Assembly: GCA_029204225.1 (NCBI GenBank)
Contig: CM055106.1
Location: 22,636,095 to 22,700,094, forward strand
Direction of reading: 5' to 3'
Length of the DNA stretch: 64,000 bases
From: Diphasiastrum complanatum
Taxonomy: Eukaryota; Streptophyta; Lycopodiopsida; Lycopodiales; Lycopodiaceae
In this document: positions 47,813 to 59,795 of the stretch, one piece after another
Layout of the letters: each line of letters opens with the position of its first letter
How positions within the stretch are numbered: position 1 is the stretch's first letter
Made by a program: the position numbers and the translations under genes
Notes under the pieces: generated by a model
Seen by the model: the letters and a program-made list of their open reading frames with translations, nothing else
Told to the model about the DNA's origin: nothing
Databases searched by the model: none

Positions 47813-48609
47813 TGTTGAATTTCACATGTGGGGTGCCCAAAAGTGTGATTATGATCTCCTTAGACTTGGTGATTGCACAAAGATCAAGCATAGATTGAAA
47901 TCCAAGATCTCACAAATCCAAGGCAAGAGCACAATGTAACATGCATATATCAACCATTAAAGTACATTCACACATGTGGAGACTTATGGATGAAAAAACT
48001 AAGTTCAAAACAACCTTGCTCTTGGGTAGAGAGAGAAATCAAGCACTAATCCTCGAGTAGAGAGAGAAAGCCAAAATAGCTCAAAATGTAGAAATTCTCA
48101 TTAACTCTAGAAAACTTTCATAGAATTGATCTAAGACACATACAAGTCAAAACTAGAGGTCAAGGGGAGTGAAAGATGATTGGACGCCTTCTTTTCCTCC
48201 TATTAATATGATTGCTTAGTGACATATTGACCCTCAAACTTGATTGGACCATTTTGGTGGATTTCTAGCTTTTGATTGGTCACTAGCTCTCATGCCAACA
48301 CATAGGGAAGTGTCACGCATCCAACCTGATCATGACAAATGTAACAAGCCTAACCTAGCTCGATCCACATCACACTCTACTTTTGGCCGAATCATGGCTT
48401 TACATGTGTACTTGCTGAAATTGCTTCTAATGCTAAAAATGGCCAAATCAACTACTAACACATGGATTGATGTCTACTAAATTTCAAGTACCCCTAACTC
48501 AACAAAGATCTAACATTTTTATGTCTACTTTCACACGTGGGAACATGCTCCAAATTTCCATATGTACAAGAATATGTATATTCAAGCTAAATTTTGCCAA
48601 TTTTTCACA
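47813..48609 (-). mobile_element. Copia LTR, family X (about 797 bp)
   Basis: The inner end is TGTTGAATTTCACATG beside the primer site. The outer end is placed at TTTTTCACA (48609), shortly before interrupted RT coding of element C7. Copies or parts occur at 31321-31488/35944 and 61787-62620. Confidence 0.7.
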
Positions 48610-48629
48610 CCCACTTCATCCTACCATGA

Positions 48630-49053
48630 ACTTATGGATGAATCCATTATTATTGTACTTGATCCTAAAAACCCACTTACATCCAATGACATGCATGTTG
48701 TTTGGTGGCTCCACAATCTCCCATGTATTGTTTGACATCAAGGCTTCAAACTCTAGGGTCATTGCTTCAACCCACTTCTTGGATTGAAGTTCTTCTTGGA
48801 CATCTTTAGGCTCTTTATCTAATATGAAGAAATCATGATAGGAAGTTTCACCTTCCACTTGCCTTCCTTCCTCATCATATGTGTGCCTTCTTGGCTCAGA
48901 TCTTTATCTTGTAGATCTTCTTGGTGTAGGTGCTTGAAGTTGCTCCTCCTCAAGCCTCGGCCTCACCACTTCTTGAGCAGCATCAAAATTGATGATTGTA
49001 GATCCTGCTTGAGACTCCTTGATCTTTCTTCATCCAAGTTAAACTTCTGATCT
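48630..49053 (-). pseudogene. Copia RT N-terminal fragment (element C7)
   Basis: From 48850 leftwards it encodes KKWVEAMTLEFEALMSNNTWEIVEPP and CKWVFRIKYNNNGFIHK, the start of copia RT. It stops dead where the family-X LTR begins, so palm, thumb and RNase H are lost. The 48860-49053 part is the integrase-RT linker, with stops. Confidence 0.85.
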
Positions 49054-50130
49054 TCATAAGATCACATCTCTACTTACAGCATTCTTGTCAGTAGAGGGAA
49101 GATATACTTTATATGCTTTTTTAGTAGATGCATATCCTACAAAAATTCCTTTAATAGCACTAGGATCATCCTTCTTCCTAGTCTCTAAAGGTACATGCAC
49201 AAAGCATACACAACCAAAGATCCTAAGATGATCTACCTTAGGCTTTTTCTTATACAACATCTCAAATGGTGTTCTTCCTTCTATTGCAAGATTAGGGACT
49301 CTATTACAAAGATAATTTGCACATGCAACTGCTTCTCCCCAAAAGTTTTTAGGCAGAGAGGCTTCTAGCCTAATGGCTTTTGCACATTCACACAAAGTTC
49401 TATTTTTTCTCTCAGCAACTCCATCTTGTTGAGGAGTATAAGAACAAAAAAATTCTCTTTGTATTCCCTCTTTCTCACAAAATTCTTTAAACTTATTGGA
49501 GGTATATTTACCTCCACTATCACTTCTCAAAGCTTTCAACTTGAAAGTAAACTACTTTTCTACATAAGCTTTGAAAGTAAGAAAAACATCATAAACCATG
49601 GCTTTAGAAGATAACATATAGATCCAAGAATATCTTGTATAATCATCTACAAAGGAAACAAAGCAATTTGTTCCTCCTTTGCTTTTGGTTAAAGAGAAAT
49701 GAACATCAGAGTGCAAGAGTTCAAATGGATGTTGCGTTTTGATTCTTGATCTTGGAAAAGGCCTTTTGTGTGATTTTGCCAAAACACAAGCTTCACAAGG
49801 TTGAAGCTCCTTTGATAGTGTCCTTGGTAGTCCAGCAACTTTTCCTTCCTTGACCATAGATTGCATGGCTTTGAAATTGGGATGTCCCAATCTCTCATGC
49901 CATAGATCCTCCTGAAGAACCTTGGTCTCATAGGCAATATCTAAAATGTTAGCACTCTCCCTAGAATCTAGTTTGTACAACTTTCCAATTCTAGATCCTC
50001 TAGCAATAACTTCACTTTCTCTTGAGATTATACACTTGTCAACATGAAACTTGACATCCAATCCACTATCAAACAACTATCCTACACTAATGAGATTTTT
50101 GGTTAGTCTAGGTACATAAAGTACATCATG
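49054..50130 (-). pseudogene. Copia protease end and integrase (element C7)
   Basis: 50130-50090 retains the protease end (VLYVPRLTKNLISVG). Pre-integrase follows (LWHERLGHPNFKAM ... CEACVLAKSHKRPF), then the core: LLHSDVHF (first Asp), LRSDSGGKYTS (second Asp), GVAERKN (Glu), NFWGEAVACANYLCNR, and the C-terminal FVGYASTKKAYKVYLPS. One stop near 49550 separates the 174- and 161-codon frames. All three catalytic residues remain. Confidence 0.92.
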
Positions 50131-50277
50131 TAAACAAAAAATATTTTGATGATGATGCATGTAGTGGAGTACTACCTATTCCTTAAATTCTACACTCTAC
50201 ATCATTAGCAGTATAGATTCTCCATCTCTCTTCTCTTGGTTCTCTCTCTCTCTCCCTCCTCTTCTTGGAGGATCCAA

Positions 50278-50383
<106 letters not shown>

Positions 50384-50401
50384 GTAAAGGTAGATGGTTG
50401 A

Positions 50402-51315
50402 TTTAAGATGAAAAGCTAGACATCATTAAAGACTCATCTCTTTCACTCTCAACACCCTCACACTCTTCCTCATTAGTAAGGTTAGCTTGCTTAGATTGGT
50501 TCTTCTTCTTGAAACAGTTTGATGCATAGTGGCCTTTCTTGCCACAGAAGAAATATTTGATCTTTGACAACTTCTTGCCATTGGATGTTGCAACTTGTGA
50601 GGGTTGTTGATCCTCACTTCTTTGGCTTTGTCCTTCTTGTGTTGTTGACCTTTGCCCTTGCCTCTTGACTTGTCCTTGGTGAAGAGTGCTTTGTCATCTC
50701 CACCATCTTTCAATGAAAGTCTGTTGATCCTCAACATCTTGTTCTCTTGTCTACTTTCTTCAGCAATGAGAACACCTTGTAGTACCTCCAAGGATGGAAG
50801 TTCCTCCCTGACAGCATAAGTCTGCACAATACTGTCATACTCATCTCTAAGTCCATTAAGGAATACTTGAACAAGTTCAATGTTCTTAAGAGCATCTCCA
50901 GTACCAACTAACTCTTGATGAAGATCCTTTATTCTCATCACATAAGATAAAGCACTCTCATCTACTCTCTGATAACTTAGAAAGATTTGGTTTCAAGTGT
51001 AAGCAATCTAGAAGTATTTTTGATTTCATAGATTGTTTTGAGAGTGTCCCAAGCCTCCTTGGTAGTGGCACATGTACTGATCTCTCTTAACACTTCATTT
51101 GTGACATTCATTTTTATGAAATGAAGGGCAATTCTGGTTCTTTTATTGAATGTTGCAGCTTCATTGGGTGCTGCAGGCTCTTCTTCAACTCCACTCACAA
51201 TGTCCATTACATCTTGAAGAATCAATAATGATTCCATTCTAATCTTCTACATTTCATAATTGGAAGATGTTAATCTCTCACTATGCTCCAAGAAATGTGA
51301 ACCAGATGAAGACAT
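50402..51315 (-). pseudogene. Copia gag (element C7)
   Basis: ATG at 51315-51313 (MSSSGSHFLEHSERLTSSNYEM), then TAG where copia gags have Trp (51251-51249 region), then RMESLLILQDVMDIVSGVEEEP and ALHFIKMNVTNEVLREI...EAWDTLKTIYEIKNTSRL. The 50941-50426 frame carries the central helical domain (FLNGLRDEYDSIVQTY) and a Lys-rich segment. The knuckle (CGKKGHYASNC) is in another frame because of a one-base shift near 50560. Confidence 0.88.
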
Positions 51316-53060
51316 ATTCACTATGAGAAATTCTAGTAATGACAAAGATGGAGTTGAAAATGTTGCTTGTTATCTCAACCTAGGATCTAACACTTATAAT
51401 GTTGATCCAACCTATGAAATCTAGCAGAATGTGAGATCCAGCTCTCAACTAAAAAAATCAATCTATCTTGAATTTGGTTCTTGCTTCAATCATAGAAATG
51501 AAGCACATGCAAGTATGAAATCTATCTCTCCCACAAGTTTCAAAGAATTGATAAACTCTCTAGGAACTTACTTTCAACTCAGACACAATAATTTGTGTGA
51601 AATGAAAAGTCTAAGACCTCCCAAGACCACTACTCAAGGAGACTAAGCCACAATAAGCACCTCAATGATGGAAATGGGGCCTATACCCCCCATCCCACTT
51701 CTTTTCCTTCTTAAAAAAGCCTTGTCGGGTGGTGGGCCTTATGGTCGCCACCTAGCAAGCACATGGGCACCTAAAACAAGTGGCATCCCCTTATGGGGTC
51801 CACCTACCCTCAACTCACATGGCCACCCCCCTCTTTACGCCACCTCACCCAAGGTTCACTTGGGTCACGTCCCCACCCAACTTTTGGATCACCGCCTTGA
51901 CCTCATGGCCTTATGGCCTAAAGATATACCTAAATCTCCTCTAAGACTTGTCCTTAGGCAAAGGAGAAAGTGCAGGTACAATTGTACGTTCATGAGGAGG
52001 AGGTAGAGGAAAAAACATCAATTTTCCTCTCCAAAAGAGAAAAGGATGAAGGATTTACCAATTTTTCTTGGTGTGTAGGTGGAAGATTACAAAGAGGAGG
52101 ATTAAGCCCAAGAAAGAGGCTAAGAAAAACAAGAAAAAGAGTACACAGGTCTGTACCTGTAGCAGGTACAGCTTGCAAGTACAATTGTGTACTTTTGTTT
52201 TATTTCTCCTCCCTTTTCTTCAAAATTTTGTTGAAGCAAATTCAAAATTTACAAAAACTTTTATTTGAACTTTGAGACTAAGTTTTATAACTTAATATAA
52301 AAACTTTGTAAACTAGAATAATTTTTGTTTAGGTTAGAAGTTAAACAATAAAAAGTTTACTATGTACATTATAAGTACAAACAGGTTGCGATCAAGTTCA
52401 AAGTTTACGTTGACTAAACAAGGCTTTGCAACCTACGGTGAGAAAAGCAAAGCTTTTTTTTGCCGTTGCAAACTTCCTCAACATATCCAGGTGTATTGTA
52501 CTTCTAAGGTACACAAAATCTTTTACAACCAATACTTAAGGATTCTGAGAAGAGTAATTATTATACATAAAGAAAGCTCCTCCAGTAAGCAGATGTGTGG
52601 GAGTCCCGCAAACTATAGCGGCTGCCTAGAAAAAGGCACAAAAATTTCTAAAATTGTACGGAACTGAAATCAGCAGGCAGGCGTGCAGATCTACGCGGAC
52701 GCGCGGGTGCTCGAGGAATTTTTTTTTTTTTTTTTTGGAAAATTATTTTTGTAACAAAGAAAAACTTTGTAAGCAAAAAAAAATTTCGACTTCCAAAGCT
52801 CAAAATAAGGCCAAAAATGAAATCGGTTTTTGAAGTTTTAAAAACCGTAAAACATTCAAAAGAAACCGACTACTACCACCGTAGCTAGCAAAGGTGGTTC
52901 ATTTTCAATCAAAACGACCTCAGATTGAGACGAACCAAAAAGCAAAGTTGTTCAAATCGATTCAACGAAATCAACTAAGTCTTTAAAAACATCAACTAGA
53001 ATTTCAAACCAACCAATAACATAAGTTAGAGTGATTGCACCTTATTCACAATGATCGGTG
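51316..53060. other. No gene recognised
   Basis: No primer site for C7 is visible. 51650-51950 is C/T-rich with GGCC-type blocks. 51960-52200 has inverted repeats around GTACAATTGTAC. 52340-53060 leads to the family-Y primer site and may be its leader, with a T tract near 52720 and no gag. Confidence 0.4.
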
Positions 53061-53072
53061 GCTCTGATACCA
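53061..53072 (-). promoter_or_regulatory. Primer binding site (initiator-Met tRNA), family Y
   Basis: Minus-strand TGGTATCAGAGC two bases from the LTR start at 53075. Confidence 0.9.
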
Positions 53073-53074
53073 AT

Positions 53075-53472
53075 TGTTAGAATCCTCATCGTCATGCCGG
53101 TCATTGCTAAAGTACAAACAAGTGACGAATGCTATATTACCACCCAACCATAGAGGTACTACCACCTCACCCCCATGCACTGGAGCTACAGACCACCATC
53201 AAGCAAGCTTGGATCTCATGTAAGCCATGGTGTCCCATACCACCATGCCTTACCCTCGACCCTCACCTACCTATATTCTGAGGCCTAGATACTCATCCTG
53301 ACCTGACCACCAGTGGAAGAGCTCTTCATTCTCTCCTCTAGGAGAGAATGAATACCCAGCTCATGGAGATCCACCTCTATATACATAGTCTAGGTGGGTC
53401 ATCTCCCTCCATAGGAGTCACGCATGACTAACGACAGGCGACAATTGTGCACACTGACGTGGATCCATAACA
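53075..53472 (-). mobile_element. LTR, family Y (398 bp)
   Basis: Ends TGTTAGAATCC and GGATCCATAACA. Shares ACCACCCAACCA, TCACCCCCATGC and the AGGAGAGAAT palindrome with the LTR at 63513-63952. No gag of this family is readable to the left. Confidence 0.82.
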
Positions 53473-53596
53473 ACGAGTCACCGCGTGCCAATGAGACATT
53501 GACAGGTGGCACCCAAAAGACCTATAGCTCCAGATCAGCGTTCCGTCCCATACTGTCACCTCAAGTTTCCTGTTGTGTACCCTTATGGGTATGTAA

Positions 53597-54640
53597 CAAG
53601 ACCATTGCATACATGAGAGATCCAAGTATCGATTGATACAGATAATCTCTCATCAGTTCCTCTTCCTGCTTGGTCTGGGGACATTGGTCATTTGATAGAT
53701 GTAGGCCTGGATCCATTGGTGAGTGAGTTAATTTACAATTTATTAAATTGTATATGTTAAGAACATTATGAAGATACCTTTGTTGAGTGATGTAAATCAG
53801 TTGATTTGTTCTGTCTCTGTGGATTTGAGTTCCAAGACAGAAGTGAGCTTCATCCAGATCAGTCATGTTGAATTCTGAGAACAACATTTGTTTCGAATCC
53901 TTGACCATATTGGCATTGTTGCTGAAGAGCAACATATCATCAACATACAAGGTGATGATAATGAAGGATTGTTGCATCGACTTTGAATAAAAGTTGCAAT
54001 CAGCAGTGCTTGATTTAAATCCTTGATCAATGAGGAATGTGTTGATCCTCTAAAACCAAGCTCTGACAAACTGTCCATACAGTGCTTTGTGAATTTTATA
54101 GACATGATTCTTCATACCTTCTAGAACGTATCCTTCAGTCTGGATCATGTAGATATCTTCTTGTATAACTCCATTCAGATAGGTTGTTTGTACAACAAGT
54201 TGATGTACTTCAAGTCGACAGTTGCAGCATAAGACAGGAGCATTCGGATCGTCGAATGTTTGGCGACTGGACTAAAAGTCTCACTATAGTCGACATTCGG
54301 GATCTGGGTGAATCCTCGTGCTACCAGTCTGGCCTTCTTTCAATCAATCGTTCTATTGGCTTTATATTTGATCTTAAAAATCCATTTTCAATCAATAATA
54401 TTGCAACCAATAGGAGCTTCGACTAATGACCATGTTTGATTCTTGATCAGAGAGGAATACTCTCTGTCCATAGCTTCTCTCCAGAGATCAAAGTCTGGTT
54501 GGCTAAGTGCCTCTTTGACTGTCATTGATTCCTGCATTAAAAGACAAGCAGACTCAGGAGTATACCTTGTGGGATGTGTGCACACTTGGCTTGATCTTCT
54601 GGGAGGATTCGACTAATGAACCGCTCCTGGGATATGTTGC
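53597..54640 (-). pseudogene. Copia RT, truncated before RNase H (element C8)
   Basis: RT starts near 54530 with DFDLWREAMDREYSSLIKNQTWSLVEAP, then several stops (54050-54390). The catalytic box is intact as TLYVDDMLLF (near 53935), followed by the thumb (FCLGTQIHRD, LHNVLNIYNL, SILGSLMYAM). Coding breaks at 53600, just beyond SLMYAM, beside an unrelated segment and the family-Y LTR. RNase H is lost. Confidence 0.9.
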
Positions 54641-56090
54641 TGGGTAGCAGCAACATCTTCGTCTGATTCGTTGTCTCGAAGTGGGTTGACAATAGACATG
54701 CCTGAGCCAGAAGTTCTGATTGTCGTGTCAATGGCAGGTGATGAAGGTTCTTCTTGAGCAATATCCTTGTCTTTAAGGTCGATGAACTGATCCTCGATAA
54801 AGACTGTATCTTGGCTATACAAGATTTGCTGGGTATCAGGATCGTACAGCTTGTAATGTTATCATACGATGTATATCCGATCAAGACTGTCTTGAGACCT
54901 TGGAAGTCCAATTTCTTCCTTGTGTCCTTTGGGATCTGCACGTAGGCAATGCACCCGAACACTCTTAGGTTCTTCCAAGAATGCTTAGAGCCTGTCCACA
55001 CCTTGTGAGGTGTCTTGTCTGAGAGAGCCTTGGTCGAACATCTATTCTGGATGTAAGCTGTAGTGGAGACAACTTCAGCCCAGAATCTCTTGGGCAACGA
55101 TGCATGTGCTAGCATACACTTAGCAGATTCGACCAGAGTACGGTTCTTCCTCTCAACTAAGCCATTAGACTGAGGACTGTAAGGAGTGATGAATTGCTGC
55201 TCAATGCCTTGGCTTTGGCAGTACTCCTTGAACTCGACAGAGATATATTCTCCACCGTTGTCTGACCTTAGGGCCTTGATCGTCCTTCCCGTCTCCTTTT
55301 TAGCACGCTCCTTGAAGATTCTGAAGCAGTTGAATGCTTCTGATTTCTTCTTTATGAAATACACCATAGTTCTTCTTGAGAATTCATCAATAAAGGTTAT
55401 AAAATACTTGGCATCCTTCAGTGAAGGATTTTTCATTGGGCCACAAATATCTGAATGTACAACATCTAGCAATCCTCTAGCAACATGCTGATGGCTTGAC
55501 TTAAATGGCTTCCTAGTCTGTTTACCAACTAGACAATCTTGACAGACAAGTAGCTCGTCTTTTTTGCGAGGATCGTCAAGATCAAGAACAATAGATTGTC
55601 TAGACATTTGTTGTACAACAATATAATTTAAATGACCAAGTCTATAATGCCAAAGTAAACCTTTATTTGAATGAATTGAAGTAGTGAGAGCCTGACTAGA
55701 GGCATAAAAACAATGACTTAATTTATACAAGTATCCATGTCTCTTTTCGAGTGCTAGGATCTTGTCTGTCCTATCAACTACTTTACATTGATCACATTCG
55801 AATTCTACTTTGTGTCCTAGATCTGTGATTTTGCTTACAGAGAGTAGATTTGTAGATAACTTAGGTACGTATAGGACTTTAGAGAGTAGCTTAGATTGAT
55901 CGTTTGCAAAGCATAATCTTATAGTGCCTTCACCTTTAATAGCTTGCGTGCTATTGTCGCCAAGGTGAACAAATTTTTGGATACTGTAAGATGTATAGGA
56001 TTTGAAACAGCCAATCAGACTAGTCATGTGCTAAGTGGCTCCAGAATCCAGGAACCAAGAACTGTCGCCAGATGATCCTTGATGGTTGGT
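54641..56090 (-). pseudogene. Copia protease and integrase (element C8)
   Basis: Protease begins with WFLDSGAT, the intact aspartic-protease box, followed at once by a TAG (56034-56032 region) and then HMTSL. A single open frame follows: protease body (VLYVPKLSTNLLSVSK), pre-integrase (LWHYRLGHLN ... CQDCLVGKQ), core with VVHSDICGPM, LRSDNGGEY and GLVERKN (all three acids), WAEVVSTTAYIQNR and the C-terminal VLIGYTSYD. A frameshift near 54840 follows. Confidence 0.93.
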
Positions 56091-56258
56091 CATGAAGACA
56101 TCATGATCCGCTTCTTGAATGGGCTGTGGAGCTTCTGTAGCTGTATTTTCCACTTGATTTGACTGTCTCTTGCTGTTGTTCTTCGCTTGAAGTATTCGAC
56201 AGTCTTGTATTTTGTGGTTGTTTCATTTGTAGTATCTGCAAAACAACTTCTTCTTTGT

Positions 56259-56720
56259 CTACGGATTCAACTGTTCCTTGTGCTGAGCTGGTTTTTGGTC
56301 TGGCTTTGATTCTTTCGAGCCTTTCCTCTTCTTCTGCTTTGTCGTGCTCTTGTTGTTGTATAAGGCGTGAGAATCAGTTGAGGAACTTGAGGCTTTGTTC
56401 CTTCGCGTGTCTTCTTGCAACAACATAGTGATGACTCTCAAAAGAGTTAATTCTAGATGAGTCGTGATGATCATCACCCAGCTGTCATAAGAACTTGGCA
56501 AGCTTGTAAGCAGTTGCATCACTGCGTCTTGATCGTCTATGACAGATCCGACAGTGGCCATTTGTCTTAGTAGGTTCTTGAATTGATTAATGTGATTCTG
56601 TAGAGAATCACTATTCGTCATCTTGAGGGAGTAGAATTTCTTCCTGAGATGTAACTTAGAAGCTATATCTCGCACTTCATCCATGTGGAAGAATTAGTCT
56701 AAGTGATGGGAGAAACTATC
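56259..56720 (-). pseudogene. Copia gag, N-terminus deleted (element C8)
   Basis: The 141-codon frame contains the central gag domain (LRKKFYSLKMTNSDSLQNHINQFKNLLRQM, LLTSLPSSYDSWV) and a Ser/Lys-rich tail. A knuckle with CRYYK...RIL in place of the usual residues is seen near 56230-56180. Only about 110 bp separates it from the primer site, so the N-terminal half is deleted. Confidence 0.87.
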
Positions 56721-56831
56721 AGTGACTTAAGTATGAAAATCCGATACTAACAAATACAGAACAAGAAAATAAAATAACTCTATCGGCTAGTAGAGTCTTG
56801 TACTATGGAGACCAATCAAGTTATAAAGATA

Positions 56832-56843
56832 GCTCTGATACCA
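56832..56843 (-). promoter_or_regulatory. Primer binding site (initiator-Met tRNA) of C8
   Basis: Minus-strand TGGTATCAGAGC. The LTR would start near TGTCGGC at 56854; the 10-bp gap is larger than usual. Confidence 0.85.
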
Positions 56844-56853
56844 ACTCAGAGTT

Positions 56854-57110
56854 TGTCGGCAGCGGAGAGCGGTTCAGTAGACGATGTGGTGCATCGTGCG
56901 CACTTGCGAGCCGCGTGCGGGATCCCATCCCCACCGCCTAGCCACCCACCATCATTCCCCTTTGACCCCAAAAGGGCTGGTACCAGGGGACAAGGATACA
57001 TTGTCTACAATGAGCTTATATGTGGGTTCTATTATAGTCTCCATTTGTTTATGGAACGAATGCACTCCTTTTTTGTTCCTTTTTGGACGCAGCCGCTTTG
57101 TGCGTAGCTT
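56854..57110 (-). mobile_element. Probable copia LTR piece, interrupted by CACTA element
   Basis: GC-richer sequence next to the C8 primer site with TGTCGGC at its inner end. The CACTA element begins at 57111 and its other flank (60600 on) would have been contiguous before insertion. Confidence 0.45.
57108..57110. repeat. 3-bp target duplication CTT, left
   Basis: CTT before the CACTA end; CTT also follows the other end at 60600-60602. Three-bp duplications are typical of CACTA transposons. Confidence 0.8.
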
Positions 57111-57119
57111 CACTACAAG

Positions 57120-57720
57120 AAAATGTGGCAAAAATTGCGGAAAAAAATGGTAAAAATTGCGGAAATTTCCGCAATTTTTGTCATTTTTTGCCAAAAAAAT
57201 TGCGGAAACAGATTTCGCAATTTTTTTTGACAAATCCGCAATATCGGTCCCACAATTTTTTTGGCTAATTTTTCGTAGTTTTTATGGCTAAATTAACAAT
57301 AAAAAAAATTGTGAAAACCCACCTGCAATTTTTTGGCATAATAATTGCGGAATCCGTTTCCACAATTTGTTTGGCTGATATTTTTTGCCAGATTTTTTTG
57401 GCAAAAATTGTCAAAAAAATTCTGGAAATTCATTTCCACAATTGTTGTGGCAAAAATTGCAGATATTTTTTCACAATTTTTTGTGCAAAACTTGCGAAAA
57501 TTCATTTTCGTAATTTTTTTTCAAAATAGTGTCAAAAAATTGTGGAAAATAAATTCGCAATAGAATATAAATTACGAATTTATTTTCCACAATTTTTATA
57601 CACTCTTTTGAAAAAAATTGCGGAAATGAATTTTCGCAATTGTTTTCGCAATTTTTGGCAAAAAAATTATGAATAAATACTTGTAATTTGTTGGCTAAAA
57701 TTGCAAAAAATATCACCAAC
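57120..57720. repeat. Left subterminal repeat region of CACTA element
   Basis: Dense AAAATTGCGGAAA / TTTCCGCAATTTTT copies in both orientations with WTGGCAAAAA spacers. Frames here encode Phe/Lys/Asn-rich nonsense. Confidence 0.88.
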
Positions 57721-57789
57721 CCTAAACCCTAAACCTCGATAGCAAGTTCTTTACCTCAGATAACGGCTAAGCTAAACATGACTATCGTG

Positions 57790-58340
57790 GCGTCGGATCC
57801 TTCTCTATAGTTGCACGCTACATGACATACGAAAAAAATTATCCTCCTTCCCCTTAACATCCTCAACTATAGCCCCTGACGTATCAATGTCATAGTATAA
57901 TATCGAATCGGCTCTAGCAAGTGGGACGTTGTAATCAGGTGGTGGTGCGTCACTCACGGGTGAGTCATCTCTATATCTAGGGTCCTCAAAATCATCGTCA
58001 CCTCCACAAGCAAGAAAACAACCACCTAAATGACTCTTACGTGGTGCTGACCTAGCAACGCGAGGTGTGGAGGTCTGAGGAGTGGACCTATGTGGTGAGG
58101 GCCTCTATGATAGTATGGGTGAGGGCCTCTGTGATGGTACATGTGAATGTGCACTAGTGGAGGACCTCTGAGGACTATCCTATTGTGAGGCCGCTGGAGA
58201 GTTTAACATGGACCTATACTGCTGGAGAACAACATCCATTTGTTCTCTCTGCCTAGTAGATGCACTACTTAACCAGTTCATACACTCTTCATGAGACGGA
58301 GAACCCAAGAGATGGAGGGTCAGACATCTGCATATAAAAA
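57790..58340 (-). pseudogene. CACTA-element protein, C-terminal exon fragment
   Basis: The minus frame from an acceptor-like TTATATGCAG (58340) encodes a helical start (ECMNWLSSASTRQREQMDVVLQQYRS), then, after a TAG at 58180, a Ser/Pro/Arg-rich part (RPSPILSQRPSP) and an acidic patch (GGDDDFEDPRYRDD). This resembles the C-terminal coiled-coil/Ser-Pro tail of plant CACTA second-gene (TNPA-like) products. Assignment is by position and composition. Confidence 0.4.
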
Positions 58341-59187
58341 ATGAACTACGATTAAGATAATAATGATGAACATAAAACATAAAATTAACTGTAACCGCAA
58401 CTTTATTCTCTTTTTATTCAATTTCTCTCTGATAATCCTTACCTCTGATCCATTGTTTCTAAATCTTTAATTTAAATCTTTTACCCTAAATCTCTTATAT
58501 CATGTCCTCATGTATACCCTTTCTATAAATCCTGTAATCTAAACTCTAAACACTAAAGCCCTTTTTAACTATCTTACTTGTTTTCATGATTTTAAAACGT
58601 TTATCTTTATCAAGCTGTAGCATATGCTCTTCACATTATTTTAGAAAGTTTCAATTGAAAGAAAATACCCACAAACAAAGCAACAAGATTTTAATAAAAC
58701 AAAACAACAATATTTCAACAAAACAAGAAAAACAACATTCACAATAAAAAATGCTCACCTTGTCTCCAAAAACTTTGTTTCAAAAGCTTTACCCCAAGAA
58801 ACTTTACTCCAAACTGAGGATACTATGATAAAAGTGAGAAAAAAAAATGTCAATGAGAGAGAGAGACAGACAGAGACAAAGAGGGAGAGAGCAAGCTTTA
58901 CTCAAACTACTTTAACTCTAATGAAAGAGAAACAAAAGTGTGTCAATGAAAGAAATAAAAGGATAAAGAGTCATCAAGGTTTTCAAAAAACTTACTATAC
59001 TCCAAGCCCTACTCCAAGCTTTACACCCTTTTAAATAGCTTTACTCCTTTTGAGAAGCTTTCTAATGCTCTCTTTGAAAAGGTTTACAAGCTTTTAAATA
59101 GCTTTACCTCAAACTTTTGAAAGCTTTTGAAAAGCTTTAACTCTGATGAAAAAAAAAACAAAAGAGTGTCAATGAGAGAGAGAAAAG
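58341..59187. other. CACTA interior, no gene recognised
   Basis: A/T-rich. Short repeats built on AAGCTTT and on ACTCTxATGAAA...GTGTCAATGA occur at about 58860, 58915 and 59140. Confidence 0.5.
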
Positions 59188-59480
59188 AACATAAACAACA
59201 ATAAACACAAATGTAACAAAGCAAAACAAGTAAATGTTTGAATGGTGGCTATGGTGCTTACCTTTGTGTCCAATGCTTAACTTTTTGCTCAAGCCTTGGC
59301 TATGGTAATAAGGTAAAGAGCTTTGGCTGTGACAAAAGGACATAAACAACAATAAACACAAATGTATCAAAGAAAAACAAGTAAACTTTTGAATGTTGGC
59401 TATGGTGTTCACCTTTTTGTCCAATGCTCCACTTTTTCTCCAAGCCCTGGCTATGGTGAAAAGGTAGAGAGCTTGGTTGT
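59188..59480. repeat. Tandem duplication, about 152-bp unit, in CACTA interior
   Basis: Two units share ACATAAACAACAATAAACAC, TTGGCTATGGTG and CCTTGGCTATGGT in order, at 59188-59339 and 59340-59480. Confidence 0.85.
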
Positions 59481-59624
59481 TCATAAAAGCATAAGAAAGA
59501 TCAAGCATCACTAGAAGAGCCATAGAGAGCAGCACCATCGCTAGGCGCAAAAATATCCTCCTCTTCACGTTCAAACATCGAAAATCGAAATGAAAAGAAA
59601 CCGTGACGCGCCAAGCAATTCGGC

Positions 59625-59795
59625 TTCTGGTAATTGACTATATGGTCGACGCTAGCAGCGTCGACCATAGCGTCGATTACCAGAACTTAGTAGATGTTAT
59701 AGTCGATGCTGCTTAGTAGACGCTATGGTTGACGCTGCTAGCGTCGACCATAGCATCTACCAAGTTTGGTAATCGACGATATGGCCGACGCTAGT
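59625..59795. repeat. Nested palindromes around GGTCGACGCT in CACTA element
   Basis: Hairpin 1 at 59625-59684 (arms about 29 bp, 4 mismatches, centre GCTAGCAGC) and hairpin 2 at 59716-59760 (arms 21 bp, 3-nt loop). A third partial copy ends near 59795. GGTCGACGCT, AGCGTCGACC and GTAGACGCTATGG recur. Confidence 0.88.

Noticed and set aside
57718-57735. CCCTAAACCCTAAA, plant telomere repeat
   Set aside because: Only two units; short telomere-like runs are common by chance and in transposons, so not an interstitial telomere.
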